DNA from: JAOAPY01 sp038237475
GTDB taxonomy: Bacteria; Acidobacteriota; Blastocatellia; Pyrinomonadales; Pyrinomonadaceae
Assembly: GCA_038237475.1 (NCBI GenBank)
Contig: JBBRYS010000014.1
Location: 62,001-126,000, forward strand
Reading direction: 5' to 3'
DNA: 64,000 bases
The notes below the pieces were generated by a model that ran no database searches, was not told the DNA's origin, and saw nothing but the letters and a program-made list of their open reading frames with translations. Shown here piece after piece: positions 16,110 through 26,953 of this stretch. The stretch's first letter is position 1; each line of letters starts with the position of its first letter. A program made the position numbers and the translations under genes.

Positions 16110-19100
16110 ATGCTGGACTTTCGAACCAGATACTGGAAGTCGCTTCTTGCCTTCATAGCCGCACTTGTGTTGGCGTCGACGGCAAGCGCTCGGTTGCGAC
16201 TGGTTGATGAACGCACTGCCGGGGGCACCGTCATCAGCAACCGTGCCGAGGCTACCTATGAGAGCGACGGCACTACCTATAGCATCACCTCAGAGACGGT
16301 CATGGTGACTGTGCTGGCGGTGGCCACGCTCACGGTTTCACCAAAAGAGACCAGCCCCTCAGCCAACGTCGGCCCGCACGAACAGGTCACGCGTCTCTTC
16401 CGCATCTGCAACACCGGCAACGTAGCGAATTCTTATTCCATTACGAACGCAGACGTCAATGCGCCCTCCTCGCTGGTTAATCTCCTTTTTGACGTAGATG
16501 CAAGCGGATCGCTGACGAGCGGCGACCCGCAAATAACAATTGGCTCAACCTCCTCGCCGACAGTATTGCCGGGCTTATGTTTAGGCGTGCTCGCCGTGGT
16601 CGACACCGCGGACGCTGCGCCAGACAGCCTGCTGAGAATTCATATAACGGCGCGCGCCAACGCCACTGGTGTCGCCAACGCCAATTCTGAAGACGACGGT
16701 ACGATTATCAATTCAGTAGGGAGAGGTCCGCAGTTTACCAACCCCGGCAACGCTGCTTTGCCTCCGCTCAAACGAATAAACGGAGGCTCTCAGGCGATCA
16801 TTCCGCATGGCAGCCCCTTCACTTATACGATTGAGTTTCGGAACAGCGGAGATGTCACAGCGCGCAATATGGTTCTGGTTGACGACCTGGCTCACGGCAT
16901 CGAATATGTTCCCAACTCGATGCATTTGGAAACCAGCGCAGGCAAGGACCTTACCGATGCGCAGGACAGCGACGAAGGATTTGCGCGCGGCCAGCACATC
17001 GAGTTAAGACTGGCGGAAGTGGTCCCGGATCAGGTCGTACTCCTTAGCTTCAAAGCTCGGCTGTCAACCAGCGTCGCCGGAGCAGTCGGATTGATCAATT
17101 TTGCGCAACTCTCGGCAGATAATTCGCCTCCGATTAAAACCAATTCCGCCGTTGCCCTTACGGATCCCTTCGGGGTTGTCTTCGCCGGCCGGGCGGGCGG
17201 CAGCGTGGCCATACCCGCTGCGAGCGTAACTGTCTTTACGGACCAGACGCTCACTAATGTATTACCTCTCACTCCGGACCAGGGGTTCTTCCCCAACATG
17301 CAGAATGCCAACCCCTTCCCGAGCGATAGTCTGGGTCGCTTCAGCTTCGCATTCAGTGAGTTCCAGGTTGGCACTGTCTCGGCCCCGGCAAGATACTTCC
17401 TGAGAGTTACAGCCGCGGGATTTATTCCCCGTTTGATTGAAGTAAATCTGCATGCCGGCGAAGCGGGATTGATGTCGATGTTCGAACACGCGCTCGATGG
17501 TCAACCGCTCGCGGTCGCCGGAGGGTTTACCTTGAGCCGTGACGATGTCGTCACCGAGAATCTGGGAGATCTTGCTTTCAACGTTCCCATGTTTGAAGAG
17601 CACGGACTCGAGCTCACCAAATCGGTTGACCAGCAGCGAGCTGAAATTGGCGATGTCCTCTCGTATCGCCTGGAGATCCATAACCCTACACTGACGACAG
17701 TAAACGACGTCATCGTTCGCGATCATCTGCCGGAGTCATTTCATTACGTGGAGGGCACGGCTCGCTTAACAAGCGGTTCGTCTCCCGAGCAACAAATCGA
17801 ACCGGAGGTGAGTGGCGCCGATTTGGTATTTCGTCTGGGCAGCCTGGCTGCTGGCCAGGCCGGACATGTGTTGTATCGAGTTCGCGTCGGCGCCAACGCT
17901 CGCGAAGGGAACATGGAAAATACCGCGGTGGGCTCTGGTGAATTTCCTTCGGGCGAGCATACCAATACGGGTACTGCCCGCGCGACAGTGAGGGTCGGTG
18001 GCGGCGTATTCTCCAGCCGCCAGGTAATTATCGGCCGCGTATTCGAAGACACAAATCTCAATGGGAAGTTTGACTCAGGCGATAAGCCGGCGGCTGGTGT
18101 GCGTCTCTATCTTACCTCAGGCCAATCGGTGCTGACCGATTCTCAAGGGCTCTACAACTTTCCTACGCTTGGCGATGGTTCGCAGGTCCTGACCCTTGAT
18201 CCCACCACGCTGCCGGCAGGCTATATGCTCAGCTCCGGTGATTCGCTGGCGGGGCGAAGTTGGACCAGGTTGCTGCGCACACCGCTTGGCGGGGGCGCAA
18301 TGCTGCGGCAGAATTTTGTCCTGCACCGGGATAAGAATGCGAACCAGTCGCTGAACAAAGCACCAGAAGATCCGCGCGTCATCAACGTTTCATCACAGCC
18401 TGCATCCCGGAACAGCTCGGAAACCAAAGCCACGACACCCAACTCCAGCGTCGCAGGAGTTTATGAATTCGCCTCTGAGGAAACGTTGGCGCCAATCGCT
18501 CCGGGTAAAGTTGAAATCCTTTCACCCGCGCCCAATTCAGTGGTGATGACGCCTGCACTGGAACTTAGCGCGCGCGTCACACTGAAATGGACAGTCAGGT
18601 TAGAGGTCAATGGAGAAATAATTTCAGAGAAAAATATCGGCAGCGCTCGTCTGGATCAGAAAAACCAGATTGCTACTTTTACATTTGTAAGTATCTCTCT
18701 CCGTCCGGGCCCGAATCGGATTCGGGTTACCGCAATCAGTCCCGACGGCGCGACGGGATCAGCTCAGGATCAGACGGTCATCGGTCGAGGCCCGGCGCTG
18801 CGACTCGAGGTGGTGCCTGAAAAGACAGCCATACAGGCCGGCGGGCGCGATTCAACTGTGATTAGAATTCGCGCGCTTGATAAGTGGGACCATCCTGCCA
18901 ATGACGATCAGGTGGCGATTGAAACATCACTGGGCCAGCTGCTTCGTTTGGCGCGGCAGGTGGACGATGGCGGGTTGCTGGCTCCGGGCGTAGTGGTAGA
19001 GAACAATGATCTGCCCGTGGTAACTCAGGCAAACGCCACCAAGCCTGTGCTCAGCCGGATGATTTTGACCCTGGATAAAGGCGAGGCCAGGGTGCGACTG

Positions 19101-21710
19101 GTTGGCTCGGCTGAGACTGGCGACGCGAGACTCCGTGTTCTCACCGGCCAGCTCGAAGCAGAGTCGCTGGTGCGAGTGATCTCCGAAATGCGACCAACCA
19201 TAATGGTGGGACTCGCAGAGATGTCATTCGGCAAAGCAATTCCCGAAGTTGGCCTGCGGGGCGAGCAGGGAAACTCACGAAATCGCCTCAGCCTTTTCTA
19301 CAGCGGACCACTCTGGGGCGACAACGCCGTCACGCTTGCCTACGATTCGCAACGGCCGATCAATCGCACTGCGGGACACGATCGTCTCTTCCAATTCGAT
19401 CCACTCGATCGGGTTTATCCGCTGTACGGTGACTCCTCCGTTCGCTACGATGCCGCCCAGTCCAATTCCAAGTTATATGCGCGCGTGGATCACAAACGGT
19501 CTTACCTGATGTTCGGTGATTTGGACGCTGACATGGAAGAGTTAGCCCTCGGCGGGTACACGAGAAAATTGACGGGCGTGAAACTTCGCCTGGAAAACTC
19601 AAACAGTGATTTCCTCACTCTCACTGGAGCTCGGCCCGACACTTCATTTGCACGCGAAGTTTTTCCCGCGGGCGGTCTAAGCTTGCTGCGGCTGGCCCAC
19701 GGCGACATTCTGCAGGGTTCGGAAACCCTGGCGCTGGAAGTGCGCGACCGCCGCAATCCGGAGATCATCCTGTCGCGCGAGCTGCTGACCAGATCGATTG
19801 ACTACAACCTGGATACAGCCACTGGCGAACTCTTTCTGCTCAGGAACATCTCCACTTTCGACGCCGGCCTCAATCTAAAGCAGATCATCGTGACTTACGA
19901 ACACCAGGCCAGCGGTCTGAACTCCAGCGTTTATACAGCGCGTGGCCGCAAGACGTTTGTGGGTTGGGGACTGAAGCTCGGCTTCTCGACGGTGCTGCAA
20001 CAACAGGAAAGCTCGCAGGAGTTTCTGGTAGGCGGGTTTGACGCTGAAAAAAGGCTGCCGCGGCGCGGAGTGCTGAAGTTTGCCTGGGCCACCAGCCAGG
20101 GGGCCATCAGCAATGGTGTGAATAGCTCAGGAACGGAAGGTGGCGATGCGAACCACATTGGAAACGCCTTCAGCCTCGATCTGCAGCAGCCTTTGAGCTT
20201 TGGCGAGGGAATCGTGCGCGCACGTTATGCAAGCGCTTCGGCCGGCTTTCTAAATCCTTTTGGATCAACTGTCACCGCGGGCTCGCGCCGCAGTGAAGTA
20301 ACGGTTGACTTCAAGCCGCGGCGCGGTTCGACGCTGCGTCTGGGCCTCGCTAAGGAAGACAATCACACCACCAATGTCGACAACAGCCGTCTGACTCTGT
20401 CGGTTGCTGGCGATCAGATCATCAGGGAGAAGGTTCGTCTGCACCTCGGCTTCGATCACCGTAGCTTTGCAGACGATCTGAATAACAATTCCGTAAATTC
20501 CAATCTGGCGACCGCCGGAGTCACAGTGCAGGTCACAGATAAACTCGACATCGCCATCAAGCGTGAGCAGAACCTGGGCGAAGCCGATCCGACTTATCCG
20601 AACCAGACTACTCTCTCAGCAAATTACAAAGTCACTTCCTGGACGAAAGTCTTCCTTACCGAACGCCTCGCGTCTGCGGCCATTATGCCGATTGGCGACT
20701 TTTCGCAGGCCGGTTTTGCCGGCACAAACGCGCGCCGCGAGACCGCGCTCGGCGTTGAATCGCGTTTCGGAAAGTACACCTCGGTCGTGGGCCGCTATCA
20801 ACTCGAGAATGGCGCCAGTGGAGCTGACAGTTTCGCGGTGTTTGGTTTACAGAACCGCTTGCCGGTGAAGAAGGGCTTTTCGCTCGACTTCGGTTTCGAA
20901 CGTGGCTTTCACATGGCAGGTGAGGGCAAGAGCTTCAATAGCGCCACTCTCGGTTTTGGCTGGACACCAAATAACAATTTCAAAGCATCGGCACGCTACG
21001 AGTTTCGCGATCGCGGTGGCAACGGGCAATTGGTGGCGATCGGCGCGGCCGGCCGCATCAATGAGGCAATCACTGTGCTCTCGCGCCTGCGTTGGTCGCA
21101 CAGTGCTTTTGCAGGCAGAGATGGTTCGGTGATGGACGGGCTGGCGGCGCTCGCCTTTCGGCCACTTGATTCTGATCGCGCGGGACTGCTTTTCAGCTTC
21201 AATCATCGCTCGCTCGAGCAATCAAGCGTGGCCGGACTGCCAGCCACTCGCGATCGGCTGGACACTGCGGCGACTGACGTATATTACCAGGCTACGAAAC
21301 GGCTCGAGCTCTATGGCCGGGCTGCGCTTCGTCTAACGGCGACCGGACAGCCCACTCTGCCCTACGTTTCGACACTCACCTTCCTGAATCAGGCGCGGGC
21401 CCAATATCGATTGACCAGCAGAATTGATTGGGCCGCCGAAACACGCTTTCTTTTCCAGCGGGCCTCGCGAACACAACGTTCAGTTTTTGGCACTGAGTTG
21501 GGTTTCTGGGTTCTGCCGGATCTGCGCGCGGGTATCGGTTATAACTTCACGCGTGCGGGTGAGCCAGTGGCAAATCAGGGCTTACCTCAACGACGAGGTG
21601 TCTACTTCACCATCTCTTCTAAGCTTTCAAATCTGTTCGACCTCTTTGGTACTGCAAAACAGGGACTGGCTCCGGCGGACGAGAAACCGAAGGAGGGCGA
21701 CAAGCATTGA
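16110..21710 (+). CDS. Giant surface protein: DUF11, SdrD-B-like and Ig-like domains plus C-terminal outer-membrane barrel
   Basis: The 1866-residue protein has a signal peptide (about 1-28, ending ASTASA). Approximate layout: 36-210, domain shared with the upstream gene, including the loop DVDASGSLTSGD; 220-345, DUF11; 350-455, carboxypeptidase-regulatory-like; 497-635, second DUF11 (LELTKSVDQQRAEIGDVLSY); 638-710, SdrD B-like (FEDTNLNGKFDSGD); 800-890, Ig-like (VEILSPAPNSVVMTP); 897-1025, Big/invasin-like; about 1030-1866, many amphipathic strands such as LSLFYSGPLWGDNAVTLAYD, read as an outer-membrane beta-barrel. The family is unnamed to me. The likely role is display of a long adhesive or assembly module from the outer membrane. 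The final TTGA overlaps the next start. Confidence 0.8.
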   Translation: MLDFRTRYWKSLLAFIAALVLASTASARLRLVDERTAGGTVISNRAEATYESDGTTYSITSETVMVTVLAVATLTVSPKETSPSANVGPHEQVTRLFRICNTGNVANSYSITNADVNAPSSLVNLLFDVDASGSLTSGDPQITIGSTSSPTVLPGLCLGVLAVVDTADAAPDSLLRIHITARANATGVANANSEDDGTIINSVGRGPQFTNPGNAALPPLKRINGGSQAIIPHGSPFTYTIEFRNSGDVTARNMVLVDDLAHGIEYVPNSMHLETSAGKDLTDAQDSDEGFARGQHIELRLAEVVPDQVVLLSFKARLSTSVAGAVGLINFAQLSADNSPPIKTNSAVALTDPFGVVFAGRAGGSVAIPAASVTVFTDQTLTNVLPLTPDQGFFPNMQNANPFPSDSLGRFSFAFSEFQVGTVSAPARYFLRVTAAGFIPRLIEVNLHAGEAGLMSMFEHALDGQPLAVAGGFTLSRDDVVTENLGDLAFNVPMFEEHGLELTKSVDQQRAEIGDVLSYRLEIHNPTLTTVNDVIVRDHLPESFHYVEGTARLTSGSSPEQQIEPEVSGADLVFRLGSLAAGQAGHVLYRVRVGANAREGNMENTAVGSGEFPSGEHTNTGTARATVRVGGGVFSSRQVIIGRVFEDTNLNGKFDSGDKPAAGVRLYLTSGQSVLTDSQGLYNFPTLGDGSQVLTLDPTTLPAGYMLSSGDSLAGRSWTRLLRTPLGGGAMLRQNFVLHRDKNANQSLNKAPEDPRVINVSSQPASRNSSETKATTPNSSVAGVYEFASEETLAPIAPGKVEILSPAPNSVVMTPALELSARVTLKWTVRLEVNGEIISEKNIGSARLDQKNQIATFTFVSISLRPGPNRIRVTAISPDGATGSAQDQTVIGRGPALRLEVVPEKTAIQAGGRDSTVIRIRALDKWDHPANDDQVAIETSLGQLLRLARQVDDGGLLAPGVVVENNDLPVVTQANATKPVLSRMILTLDKGEARVRLVGSAETGDARLRVLTGQLEAESLVRVISEMRPTIMVGLAEMSFGKAIPEVGLRGEQGNSRNRLSLFYSGPLWGDNAVTLAYDSQRPINRTAGHDRLFQFDPLDRVYPLYGDSSVRYDAAQSNSKLYARVDHKRSYLMFGDLDADMEELALGGYTRKLTGVKLRLENSNSDFLTLTGARPDTSFAREVFPAGGLSLLRLAHGDILQGSETLALEVRDRRNPEIILSRELLTRSIDYNLDTATGELFLLRNISTFDAGLNLKQIIVTYEHQASGLNSSVYTARGRKTFVGWGLKLGFSTVLQQQESSQEFLVGGFDAEKRLPRRGVLKFAWATSQGAISNGVNSSGTEGGDANHIGNAFSLDLQQPLSFGEGIVRARYASASAGFLNPFGSTVTAGSRRSEVTVDFKPRRGSTLRLGLAKEDNHTTNVDNSRLTLSVAGDQIIREKVRLHLGFDHRSFADDLNNNSVNSNLATAGVTVQVTDKLDIAIKREQNLGEADPTYPNQTTLSANYKVTSWTKVFLTERLASAAIMPIGDFSQAGFAGTNARRETALGVESRFGKYTSVVGRYQLENGASGADSFAVFGLQNRLPVKKGFSLDFGFERGFHMAGEGKSFNSATLGFGWTPNNNFKASARYEFRDRGGNGQLVAIGAAGRINEAITVLSRLRWSHSAFAGRDGSVMDGLAALAFRPLDSDRAGLLFSFNHRSLEQSSVAGLPATRDRLDTAATDVYYQATKRLELYGRAALRLTATGQPTLPYVSTLTFLNQARAQYRLTSRIDWAAETRFLFQRASRTQRSVFGTELGFWVLPDLRAGIGYNFTRAGEPVANQGLPQRRGVYFTISSKLSNLFDLFGTAKQGLAPADEKPKEGDKH

Positions 21711-24073
21711 GTCGAATGAATCGCAAAAACGACTCACGCAAGTGGCTCTCCCGCTGCCGCACGCGTTCTCCGCTCTGGAGCCTTCCGGCCCTGCTGGCTC
21801 TCATCGCTCTGGCAGCTGTGCCGGCGTCTGCACAGGTGTGTGGCACTGCCGGACAGGATGGTCCAGGTGGAACCCTCAGCGGAGTTGTTAATACTTACTT
21901 TCCCGGAACCGGCACCGCCAATGCGGGCGCTACCAGCATCACAGTTGGGGCCAGTAACGCTGCCGGAGCTTTCACGCCGATTGGGGCAGGCGATCTGCTT
22001 CTGGTCATCCAAATGCAGGACGCGTCTATCAACTCGACCAACACCAGTGCATACGGCAGCGGAGTTAGTGGAAGCCCATCAAATGGAGCCACGAATTACA
22101 ACAGCGCCGGTCGTTTCGAATATGTAGTGGCCACTAATGCGATTGGCATCGGGGGCGGGACAATCACTATCAGTGCCGGTCTTACTTACAGCTACAACCG
22201 GGCCGCTGCGACCGGCACGAAAGGCCAGGCCACTTTTCAGGTTGTGCGCGTGCCGCAATATTCGAGTGCGACGCTCAGCTCCGGCTTGACCGCAGCGTCC
22301 TGGGATGGCACCTCGGGTGGCGTATTGGTATTGGACATAGCAGGCAACTTGACTGCAGCCGGCACGGTTAGTGTCGACGGCCTGGGGTTTCGCGGCGGCG
22401 GCGCGCAACAACTTAATGGCGGCAGCGGCAGTCAGACTGACTATCGGACGCTCGCGACAAACGCAGCCAATGGTTCAAAAGGAGAAGGCGTCGCCGGCAC
22501 ACCTCGCTACATGTATGACGGCACGATGGTCATCGATAACCTGGCTGAAGGCTATCCCAATGGGAGCTTTGGTCGAGGCGCTCCGGGTAATGCCGGCGGA
22601 GGTGGTACCGATGGGAATCCTGCTGCTAACGATCAGAACACCGGTGGCGGCGGTGGTTCGAACAGTGGTGCGGGCGGCAACGGTGGAAACTCCTGGAGCA
22701 GTAATGTTGCGAGCGGAGGATTCGGGGGCGCTGCTTTTTCTCTGGTAGCGGTTAATCGCCTGATCATGGGTGGCGGGGCCGGCGCCGCTTCGCGCAATAA
22801 TTCCAGCGGCGATGCCAGCAGTGGCGGATCCGGCGGTGGCCTGGTCATGATTCGCGCCGGCACGGTAAGCGGCGCGGGAACGATTTCAGCAAACGGCACG
22901 GCCGGCCTGGCGGCGCTCAACGATGGCGGTGGGGGCGGTGGCGCGGGTGGCAGCATTCTCGTGGTTGCCGGCAGCGGCGGTCTGGGCAGCTTCACTTTGC
23001 GAGCCAATGGTGGTCGCGGAGCGGATGCCTGGCCCACACAGGCTCCGAATGGCACACCCGGCGAAAGACATGGACCAGGAGGCGGAGGCGGATTTGTGGC
23101 CGTTACATCTGCTACTACTACTTCCGTCAGCGGCGGTGCGAACGGCGTCACCACCACGGTTGCCGACAGCTACGGAGCCACTCCCGGATCGGCGGGCAGC
23201 AGTATCACTATCGCTGCCACTTCAGTACCCGGTGCAAAGTCAGGTGCTCAGTGCGTCCCTGTTTTGACGGTCACCAAAACAACCAGCACGCCAACTGTTA
23301 CGGGCGGCTCAACGGCAACTTATGCAATTACGACCGCGAACGCCGCCGGCACCAGCGCTGCTCAAAGTGTGGCGATCTCTGATGCCTTGCCCGGCGGTTT
23401 TTCATTTGCATCCCTGGTGACTGTGACGCTCAACGGCGGCGCTACGCGGCCGACAACTACCAATCCTGCGATTGGCGCGACCAATCCATCGTTCGGCAGC
23501 TTTATCATTCCAGCGAGTGGCAGTGTCGTCATCACTTTCACAGTCAGCGTCCCGATCACTTCCTCGGGTACCTATCAAAATCCGGCGACTGCTACCTATC
23601 TCGATCCCAAGCGCACGGTTGCCACCGGCACGACCACCGCCAGTTACAACTCCGCCTCGAGTACCGCCGAGGATGTAACGGTGACAGGGATTCCAAGCGT
23701 GGCGCTCACTAAGTCCGTGAGCCCAGGCGGCTCGCAGTTACCCGGCGCCGATCTCGCTTACCAAATTGCATTCGCCAACAACGGCATCGTCGCCGCCCGC
23801 AGCCTGGTTATCAAGGATCCGATTCCAGCTTTCACTGATTTCAAAGTGGGCTCAGTCACTTCCTCACTGGGCACCACCGGTCTGACGGTTATCGTTGCCT
23901 ACTCAAACAATGGCGGCACAAGCTTTGTCTACACGCCGGTGAGCGGCGCTGGTGGCGCCGCAGCCGGCTATGATCGCAACGTCACCGACATCCGCTGGAC
24001 CTTCACTGGAAATCTTAGCCAGATCACTCCCAACAACGCCGGCAGCGTAGGATTCACCGCAAAGATAAGGTGA
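21707..24073 (+). CDS. Secreted glycine-rich beta-repeat protein with C-terminal DUF11 domains
   Basis: This 788-residue protein has a signal peptide ending VPASAQ (about residue 44). Residues about 45-280 form a beta-rich N-terminal domain, about 285-490 are Gly-rich with recurring GGGG/GGSGGG blocks alternating with beta strands (GGGLVMIRAGTVSGAG), and about 515-788 hold two DUF11 domains (LTVTKTTSTPTVTGGSTATY; VALTKSVSPGGSQLPGADL). The TTG at 21707 is chosen because AGGAGGG (21691-21697) lies nine bases upstream; the in-frame ATG at 21716 is too far. The four-base overlap with the giant barrel gene indicates translational coupling. It may be the extracellular partner of that protein; this is inferred. 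Confidence 0.82.
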   Translation: MSRMNRKNDSRKWLSRCRTRSPLWSLPALLALIALAAVPASAQVCGTAGQDGPGGTLSGVVNTYFPGTGTANAGATSITVGASNAAGAFTPIGAGDLLLVIQMQDASINSTNTSAYGSGVSGSPSNGATNYNSAGRFEYVVATNAIGIGGGTITISAGLTYSYNRAAATGTKGQATFQVVRVPQYSSATLSSGLTAASWDGTSGGVLVLDIAGNLTAAGTVSVDGLGFRGGGAQQLNGGSGSQTDYRTLATNAANGSKGEGVAGTPRYMYDGTMVIDNLAEGYPNGSFGRGAPGNAGGGGTDGNPAANDQNTGGGGGSNSGAGGNGGNSWSSNVASGGFGGAAFSLVAVNRLIMGGGAGAASRNNSSGDASSGGSGGGLVMIRAGTVSGAGTISANGTAGLAALNDGGGGGGAGGSILVVAGSGGLGSFTLRANGGRGADAWPTQAPNGTPGERHGPGGGGGFVAVTSATTTSVSGGANGVTTTVADSYGATPGSAGSSITIAATSVPGAKSGAQCVPVLTVTKTTSTPTVTGGSTATYAITTANAAGTSAAQSVAISDALPGGFSFASLVTVTLNGGATRPTTTNPAIGATNPSFGSFIIPASGSVVITFTVSVPITSSGTYQNPATATYLDPKRTVATGTTTASYNSASSTAEDVTVTGIPSVALTKSVSPGGSQLPGADLAYQIAFANNGIVAARSLVIKDPIPAFTDFKVGSVTSSLGTTGLTVIVAYSNNGGTSFVYTPVSGAGGAAAGYDRNVTDIRWTFTGNLSQITPNNAGSVGFTAKIR

Positions 24074-24085
24074 CGAATGTAATGG

Positions 24086-24436
24086 CTAACCCGGAGGCCA
24101 ACTCAGGGGGCGGCCTGCGAGTAAGTGGACGTGTAGATGAAAGACTGACTGGCCGGCACCCGCTCCGGTATTGATTACTGTGCGATAACCGCTCTCGCTA
24201 TGCCCTTCGTTGCTGGCGATGCGTGCGGCAACTCGCAGCAGATGACCAAGCAGCGCTTCGTCGCGTGCCGACGCGTCATCGAGCGAATCCATGTGGTCGC
24301 GTGGGATAATCAGAACGTGTGTGGACGCCTGAGGATTGATGTCCCGGATGGCAACACAGCGCTCATCCTGATGAACGAGGTCGCCGGGAATTTCTCCGGC
24401 GATGATTTTGCAGAAGAGGCAATTGTTGTCGGGCAT
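24086..24436 (-). CDS. HIT-family nucleotide hydrolase (HinT-like)
   Basis: The 116-residue protein carries the full histidine triad, HLHVHLL, near the C-terminus, plus the family opening CLFCKIIAGEIPG and the IPRDHMDS segment. HIT proteins hydrolyse phosphoramidate or adenylate bonds such as AMP-lysine. It is cytosolic. The ATG at 24436 gives standard length. It is convergent with the last DUF11 gene, with 12 bases between the two stops. The segment upstream, before murA, holds the dispersed repeat copy B. Confidence 0.93.
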   Translation of the reverse strand: MPDNNCLFCKIIAGEIPGDLVHQDERCVAIRDINPQASTHVLIIPRDHMDSLDDASARDEALLGHLLRVAARIASNEGHSESGYRTVINTGAGAGQSVFHLHVHLLAGRPLSWPPG

Positions 24437-24575
24437 GTCGTGTGGTCCGTTCGTTCGTTTAATTAAACCAGGCCATTAATTTTGACTGAGACCCTGGCGT
24501 GGCAACGGCTAATTCCTGCATGGGAAAGTTTACGTCGAAGTGAACTTGTGGTCGAGTATTTTTCAACCAGCAGCC

Positions 24576-24644
24576 CCGGCGCTTAAGAGTATCGCTTTCA
24601 GGCGGGCTTTTGATCTGGGGAAAAACCCGACCAAAGTCGGTACT

Positions 24645-24655
<11 letters not shown>
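24576..24655. repeat. Dispersed terminator-like repeat, copy B (bidirectional), includes murA stop
   Basis: An 80-base inverted repeat with outer arms CCGGCGCTTAAGAGTATCG (24576-24594) and CGGTACTCTAAGCGCCGG (24638-24655). Inside are a + strand hairpin followed by a T-run (CGCTTTCAGGCGGGCTTTT) and a - strand hairpin CCGACTTTGGTCGG followed by GTTTTT. The murA stop codon TAG falls inside the right arm, so the - strand half acts as the murA terminator. The + strand half faces the opposite direction. Confidence 0.75.
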
Positions 24656-25958
<1,303 letters not shown>

Positions 25959-26040
25959 AGCTGGAACAGAGTAAATTAAAAGCAGGAAAGGTGAAAGTAC
26001 GCGCCCGTCACCGGCCACGTGGACGGATGTCAAAAGCTAC

Positions 26041-26826
26041 TTACTGCATTTGCTTTTTCACAATTGCGCTGGCGAGCCGATTGGCGACATCGGGCGCGAG
26101 TGACTGCAGTTTCTTCTGCTGCTCCAGGGCTTTTTCCGTTTGTCCCGCTATCAGGTAACTAAGTCCCAGGTTGTAATAATATGTAGGCTCCTGTGGATTA
26201 AGGCTGATCGCTTTTTGGTGAAATGGGATAGCCTCGATGGGGCGGCCTGATTTCGTCAGCGTTACCGCCAGGCCATCAAGCCCGAGGTCGTAGTCGGGAC
26301 GATCGCGAACCAGCACACGGAAAACGAACTCGGCATATCTAAGGTTGTTAAGTCGGCTGTAAGTAATCCCAATGTTGTAGCGCGCCCGCAGCAGTTTCCC
26401 ATCGAGCGCCACCGCTTTGTTAAAAAATTCCAGCGCGCGGTTATATTGCCGCAACTCGCCGAGTGCCTCACCAAGATTGTTATGAGCGAGAGCCAGATTC
26501 GGATCGCTCTTGATGGCCCTTTGGCAGGACGCAACGGCAGCTTCAAACCTGCGCTGCGCCATGTAGACACTGCCAATCTTCAGTTGGGCCAGCGCGGCGG
26601 TCCCCGGCATCGAACTTGAAAGAACGTAGGCGCGCGTGAAATTTTTTAATGCTTCATCGTAATGCGCTCGCTCATACGCAATTTGCCCTTCATCAAGCAG
26701 CAGTTGGACCTCTTTGCTCGCCCGGTCGGTGCGCTGGGCCATCGCTAACGTACCCATTACAGCGATCAACAGGCACGCAGACGTTCGGCGCAGCCATTTT
26801 AGTATTGCTCTGTTCCGAGATTTCAT
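26041..26826 (-). CDS. Exported TPR protein
   Basis: The 261-residue protein has a signal peptide (about 1-30, ending LAMAQ) and five to six tetratricopeptide repeats covering most of the mature part, such as ALAHNNLGEALGELRQYNRA and PTYYYNLGLSYLIAGQTEKA. TPR arrays are protein-binding scaffolds, here in the periplasm. It is upstream of murA on the same strand and could share its transcript. It is divergent from the barrel gene at 26954, with 127 bases between them. No partner or process can be named. Confidence 0.85.
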   Translation of the reverse strand: MKSRNRAILKWLRRTSACLLIAVMGTLAMAQRTDRASKEVQLLLDEGQIAYERAHYDEALKNFTRAYVLSSSMPGTAALAQLKIGSVYMAQRRFEAAVASCQRAIKSDPNLALAHNNLGEALGELRQYNRALEFFNKAVALDGKLLRARYNIGITYSRLNNLRYAEFVFRVLVRDRPDYDLGLDGLAVTLTKSGRPIEAIPFHQKAISLNPQEPTYYYNLGLSYLIAGQTEKALEQQKKLQSLAPDVANRLASAIVKKQMQ

Positions 26827-26953
26827 GGTAAAAGATCGTCCCCCTTTTGATAAACGAGTAATTGCAGGGAAAACTGGGATTTGTGCGGATTCCTTGTTTC
26901 TCTATCTGCACCAAAGAGTGTTGATGGAAACTAACCAGGGAGGACTCCGCTTC

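Noticed and set aside
22633..23157. A 174-residue Pro-rich open frame on the - strand
   Set aside because: It is the mirror of the Gly-rich region of the DUF11 gene; GGN codons read as CC-rich on the other strand.
13345..24073. Sortase-dependent surface proteins
   Set aside because: The genome context is diderm, and no LPXTG motif or sortase gene is present.
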